From Rotaria socialis (lineage: Eukaryota > Rotifera > Eurotatoria > Philodinida > Philodinidae), in NCBI GenBank assembly GCA_905331475.1, contig CAJNYU010001548.1, forward strand, positions 44,362 through 108,361: DNA of 64,000 nt, given 5' to 3'. The notes below the pieces were generated by a model, which did no database searches, was not told where the DNA came from, and saw only the letters and a list, made by a program, of their open reading frames with translations. Below are positions 59,731 to 64,000 of this stretch, piece by piece. The stretch's first letter is position 1. Every line of letters starts with the position of its first letter. A program made the translations under genes and the position numbers.

Positions 59731-62324
59731 TGCCTAATCCCCTATTAGAATCGAGTTGGATGATAAAATAACAGAGTCATGATTAATTATTCATGACAGA
59801 TCTCATGCACATGTATATAATCAATGCAAAATTTTCGTGTTCTGTTCAATTTTGATTTTTAAACGAAATCAGAGATTTTTGCCAGAAACATTCATAATCC
59901 TTATCCGTTATAAAATCTGATAAGCAGAGCAAAAACATGTTTTTCTTGTCACGATTTTCATTTCTCATGAACTGTAAGAATATTAAGAAACATTTCCGAA
60001 CAGTATGATCTAAATCGTGTCTTTAACACTTAAGTATTTATGGAATCTTTTTAACGGTGTTTAGTATTAGCTCCGTTTTTTTGTCTGTTCTCGTCTACGT
60101 CAAAGTTACTAACATATGTCGTTTATTCACATAATATAAAGCACATTCAATTTGATTTTATCGACTTTATTCAAGTTAGTCCCGATTCGTCATCGAACCA
60201 AGGGGGAAAAGCGGATCACGGGATCTGTCGGGATCCAAAAAGCTGAATCAGAACGAATTACGATTGATCGGTACATATCAATATTATGATAATCTGTGAT
60301 AACAAGTAAATCGATGAGATTCTTAAAATGGTGATAGTGTTCATTCAAAATATGTTCTTAGAGAATTTCAGGGATTCACAAAGTATCAAAAATTGTAGTA
60401 AAATCTTGAAACAGACAAAAGCTATCACATTTTTCATTCATATATTAAAATTAACTTTTATGATAGTTCAACGGGGTACTGTCTATAAAAAATACTTTCG
60501 TTGCCTTTCCTTGACGAAAATACTCATTTTAGTCGCTGAGTATGGAATACAGCTATTTATGTTTTTTTCATTATGACTGGTGCTACTTCGTGTTCTTTTA
60601 ATAGAAAAGTTTCAAAGGTTGAGACTTTGATATTTTAAAAAAATGCCATCGAATTAATGTGAGCATTAAACTTTCTCAGTGTAGTTCTCATTAAGCTATT
60701 TTGCAAAAAGTAAAAGAGCTCTGAAGCTGATCAAGATCTGCTGTAATCAATAAAGATGCATAAGAACCCTTGAAAACTCAACAAACATAAACAGTATCGG
60801 TTACAGAACTTCTGAAACGAAAGAGAGATATTCTAGAGAACAGGGTTCTGGTGAGAGATGGCGAATTTTGTGACGTACATGTATAGACAAGATCGATCAT
60901 CTTTCAGATTTTTCATATTGAATTCTGGCTGTTACAAAGCTAGTTCATTTCATCTGAATTCATGTGGCCGTTAATTTTGTATAGGTAATGCTGCTACTTT
61001 ATTTGCAAGAATTTCATATATTCCCAGTTTACGTATGTGATACATGGACGTGGTTCGGTACAGAGGCTCCTCGATGTTCGCTAGAAAAATGATAAGATCA
61101 GAATGAAGGTTACGCACAATATCAAAGGGGAACAAACTGATTTCAATCTCTGAAATCACACGAAATCAGTTTGTTCCTCCTTGATCAGCTATATATATTA
61201 GTCACTGTGTGTATAATATTAACAGCAATTCCACACAATAAGTTTATTCTTCTCTAAAATGAGTTCTGTGTGTTGTCTTTCAATACAACCGAATACAATC
61301 GTACGTATTACAAAGCACAACTTTCTTCTAACTTGACTTGTTTTGAACTCAACTCAACTGCCCTACTACTGCTCACACACTGCTGTTTACGGCTCTAATT
61401 CGACTTCGAATATAAATGCAAAAAAGCACTTTCATGTTTTCACGCCACCGTCAGAAAAAGATTTAGTTTTTATAAATTATAAAACTATTTTGTATCTGCA
61501 AAAGGTTTTATTTCGAAAGCTATTTGATGATAAAACTCAATAGATAGAGAACGCAAGTAGCTAACAATCTTTAATTTGATGAAATTGAAAGAGAATTCGT
61601 CGCGATAAGATTTTTTGCAATGATCCACAGTACGAAGTCTGATTAAAACTAGTGATTTTCAGAAAATTGTTTTCAATGTCGACATTCAATTTTGAACTAA
61701 ATACATTTTAATATGCCCCTCTATGCATCTCATTTGAAGAAAAATAAGGGTCCATTAGGTGTTTTTTCATATAACTCGATCACAAAATAATGTGTCAATG
61801 CATTATACGGTTAGGGTTACAGTAATTTATTTATCTGATTACACAGATTTTTTACCAATTAAGATGTAAACGAATGAGTAACTAGATATATCTTTTCAAG
61901 TGAGCATGGTTAAGATCGACTATAAACGCTCGCTTTACCTAGTAGCTCATTTTTTAAAAGCTTTTTACTTGTTTTTTTTAGAATCAATACCTATTTAATT
62001 TGCAATTGCGTTTCTACTGCGTCAAGTGATCGTCTTTTTTCTAAATATTTAGTAATATAACTTTCTTAGTGAAAAAGGAGTCAACATGGATGAATATTTT
62101 ATGATATAATTGACTATTTACGAAAACTACAAGGTATGCAATGTTCTGGATTGTGGCTTTTCTCTAATCTTTTTTTTCTTTCTTTCGTTTTTTTTTGTTG
62201 TCGCCGTCTCTTTTTTTCTGCTATCTCTGACGACTGTCCATGTCCAAGAAAACGGTCCGTAAAACGAACTGACGGATTACGGTGAAATAAGGTGAAAATT
62301 AATGCCTTATTATACCGTTTTATA
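59731..62324. other. Gene-poor region with a strong stem-loop
   Basis: No supported gene in 2.6 kb. The stem-loop at 61121-61185 is listed separately. Open frames at 60328-60576 and 61343-61543 lack further support. Confidence 0.5.
61121..61185. repeat. Long near-perfect stem-loop
   Basis: Arms 61121-61144 and 61162-61185 are complementary at about 22 of 24 positions (core GGAACAAACTGATTTC against GAAATCAGTTTGTTCC), with a 17-base loop. The size would suit a small-RNA precursor hairpin or the end of an inverted-repeat element. Nothing else identifies it. Confidence 0.7.
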
Positions 62325-63641
62325 ACGTGCAGTGCAAAAGTAATTGCCGAAATCTTCAATCAGAATTCTCAGTCTAGGAACATCATAGAAATATAATTTC
62401 ATTTTCATTAGAAAAAGCATCTTTTGGTGTACAATGAACAATATCAAAAAATGGAATATAAACCATTTCGCCACATAGAGCGTAACTTCTTTCGAACATG
62501 TCCGATCATAGTTTGCAACGTATTTTGTTCGAGTTCTTTAGATTTTTTTCGTATTCGACGAGCTAATGAATCGATACGTTTTGCTTGCCAATTGTGTTCA
62601 TATACTTTCTGTTCCAAAAGACTCCAAACTGTTTCAATTGGACGTGCTTGTGGAACATTTGGTGGATTATCCAATTTATGTACAATTGGTACATTTTTTT
62701 CTTTCAAACGATTGAGTACAGAAGTAGCATAGTGTGCACTTGCTTTATCGGGCCAAAAGACATAATTATCATTCTTATGATGTTTTTCAATAAACGGTAA
62801 CAACCTTTTATTGATACATTCATTTAAATAAATTTTTTCGCCTATCGCTTGTACGCTTTTATGCACATAAATATTAGGCACACCCTTTGATGATATTGCC
62901 ATCCAAACCAAAAGTTTCGGTGAGTATTTCTTCTTCTTTTTGTATTTCACATCAGTTGGAGTTGTCAATGGATTAGTTGTATAGTAACGTTGATTATATT
63001 GCACATTATCACCACTTAAACCAAAATATTTTTCGTCATCCATTATGATGTCACAACCATTCAAAATCAGTCTGTACAATTTACCACAATTAACTTGAGC
63101 CCTTTTTTCTTGATCATAATTGTTCATCTTTGGCGCCTTTTTACGTTTTCTGATAATTACTGATGTTCTTCTTTTTAACGTACGACATATTGTTGAATGA
63201 TGAACTTTGTAATGTCTCGCGATTTCACATTGACTGACACCTGTTTTATTGTTGATACTTTTCACTATAGCATCCACTTTTTTGTCTGATAGTTTATGTG
63301 GACGACCATTTCTTGGTAAAAAATGAGTTGTTCCATATACCAGATACTTCTTTAATATATATCGAATAGTTCTCTCTGGTATGTTTTGCTTTTTGAAGAA
63401 ACTAACAGTTGTTTTTACGCTTCTACTTGCTGCATCTTCGTAGAAATTGCAAACACGTTTCGCTAGTGCTTCTCTTTCTTTACGTGTCATCGAGTATAAA
63501 ATGATAGTAAATTTACAAATCACATATCATTCAAGTCTCTAGATGACGCTCTATTCGATAAAAAAAAGATTGGCTCTGTATGATGTTCATAGACTGAGAA
63601 CTCTGATTGAAGATTTCGGCAATTACTTTTGCACCGCACGT
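62325..63641 (-). mobile_element. Tc1/mariner-type DNA transposon, apparently complete
   Basis: The 1,317 bp element is bounded by inverted repeats of about 60 bp: 62325-62389 (starting ACGTGCAGTGCAAAAGTA) and 63579-63641, which reads ACGTGCGGTGCAAAAGTA on the other strand. The two repeats differ at only a few positions. TA dinucleotides flank both ends (62323-62324 and 63642-63643), the target duplication of this superfamily. One long transposase frame fills the interior. Confidence 0.93.
62444..63490 (-). CDS. Tc1/mariner-type transposase, DD37E
   Basis: An uninterrupted frame of 348 residues from ATG 63490 (MTRKEREALAKRV); upstream codons in frame lack an ATG. Two N-terminal helix-turn-helix units (NIPERTIRYILKKY; VSQCEIARHYKVHHSTICRT) form the terminal-repeat-binding region, with GRPHKLS between them as an AT-hook/GRPR-like linker. 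The catalytic triad is visible: first Asp in DIIMDDEKYF, second in YVFWPDKASAHY, and Glu in ARPIETVW. Between the second Asp and the Glu are 37 residues, so it is the DD37E class rather than classic mariner DD34D or Tc1 DD34E. The frame has no lesions, and with matching terminal repeats the element may be recently active. Confidence 0.93.
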   Translation of the reverse strand: MTRKEREALAKRVCNFYEDAASRSVKTTVSFFKKQNIPERTIRYILKKYLVYGTTHFLPRNGRPHKLSDKKVDAIVKSINNKTGVSQCEIARHYKVHHSTICRTLKRRTSVIIRKRKKAPKMNNYDQEKRAQVNCGKLYRLILNGCDIIMDDEKYFGLSGDNVQYNQRYYTTNPLTTPTDVKYKKKKKYSPKLLVWMAISSKGVPNIYVHKSVQAIGEKIYLNECINKRLLPFIEKHHKNDNYVFWPDKASAHYATSVLNRLKEKNVPIVHKLDNPPNVPQARPIETVWSLLEQKVYEHNWQAKRIDSLARRIRKKSKELEQNTLQTMIGHVRKKLRSMWRNGLYSIF

Positions 63642-64000
63642 TAGTCGTTTCAGACCTTTTATGATACTCGTTCAGACGATCGGAATGATTGTCCTGGGTA
63701 CTAATAGGATTTTTCTTTCATTAAAATCTATTCAATTTTCTCTTCTTGGAATTGATTGTATTGATTTCTGATTTGAAACACGATACGTATTGAAGGAATA
63801 TAAGATTGTTACTCTTCATAGAAAAAATTGTGCTTTTCACACGTTGGTGAAGTTAGCATCGCATTTGAGTGAAACCTGCCCGTATTCTTTTGAGGTAATG
63901 TTCCAACACGCACACTCTTGTTCCTCGTAGAATTTCATATGCCCTATCGAATAGTATAATTGTGGTTAACTTGATATCGAGGTGTTCTCCTGAATTTTCG
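63642..64000. other. Flank of the transposon, no gene recognised
   Basis: AT-rich sequence to the window end; no supported frame. Confidence 0.5.

Noticed and set aside
60971-61260. Solo LTR of a retrotransposon around the stem-loop
   Set aside because: TATA-like and AATAA motifs are present, but no TG...CA ends with a target duplication could be set.

Overview
The window is eukaryotic, AT-rich, and gene-dense in its first half. Genes have many small exons separated by mostly 50-60 bp GT-AG introns. The gene content is metazoan: FHL-type LIM protein, EVI5, ULK4, calcineurin A, a DYNLT5-like dynein light chain and GUCD1. The accessory content (a WWE plus ADP-ribosyltransferase gene, an RNase-inhibitor-type LRR gene, decayed rhodopsin-like GPCRs, small secreted Cys-rich peptides, Tc1/mariner DNA) resembles what is known of bdelloid rotifers, perhaps an AT-rich Rotaria-like species. 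That assignment is inference. No alignment or search was run; coordinates come from reading frames and splice sites by eye.

Layout. 0.5-3.5 kb (+): LIM-only FHL-like protein in four exons. 3.7-8.3 kb (-): EVI5 (TBC RabGAP plus coiled coil) in 16 exons, with a well-formed alternative first exon that would give a TBC-less isoform. 9.6-11.3 kb (-): alpha/beta hydrolase with a hydrophobic C-terminal tail. 12.5-21.7 kb (-): the pseudokinase ULK4 in about 25 exons; its introns hold an opposite-strand ORF and a 398 bp foldback element. 25.3-29.0 kb (+): calcineurin A catalytic subunit. 30-31.3 kb: two small secreted Cys-rich genes, one with an in-frame TGA. 31.9-33.5 kb: a divergent pair, Tctex1-type dynein light chain (-) and GUCD1 (+), about 350 bp apart. 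34.7 kb: SWIM zinc-finger remnant of a Mutator-like transposase. 36.1 kb: a two-exon secreted Cys-rich peptide. 38-39.9 kb (-): mucin-like single-pass membrane protein whose last intron holds a poly-G/N assembly gap.

From 40 kb on the window is gene-poor. It has two broken GPCR pseudogenes (44.0 and 46.5 kb), an LRR gene with a single-base frameshift (49.1-49.8 kb), tRNA-Met(CAU) and tRNA-Asp(GUC) side by side, a three-exon WWE-ART gene (52.6-54.0 kb), tRNA-Leu(AAG), and a Tc1/mariner element that looks intact, with a DD37E transposase, long terminal inverted repeats and a TA duplication (62.3-63.6 kb).

The genes do not form a pathway. The conserved half reads as ordinary animal housekeeping, cilia and signalling genes. 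The second half reads as lineage-specific, decaying or mobile DNA. I did not find a convincing new multi-gene system. The observations most worth checking are the EVI5 alternative exon, the opposite-strand ORF inside ULK4, the Cys-rich secreted genes, and the intact mariner element.
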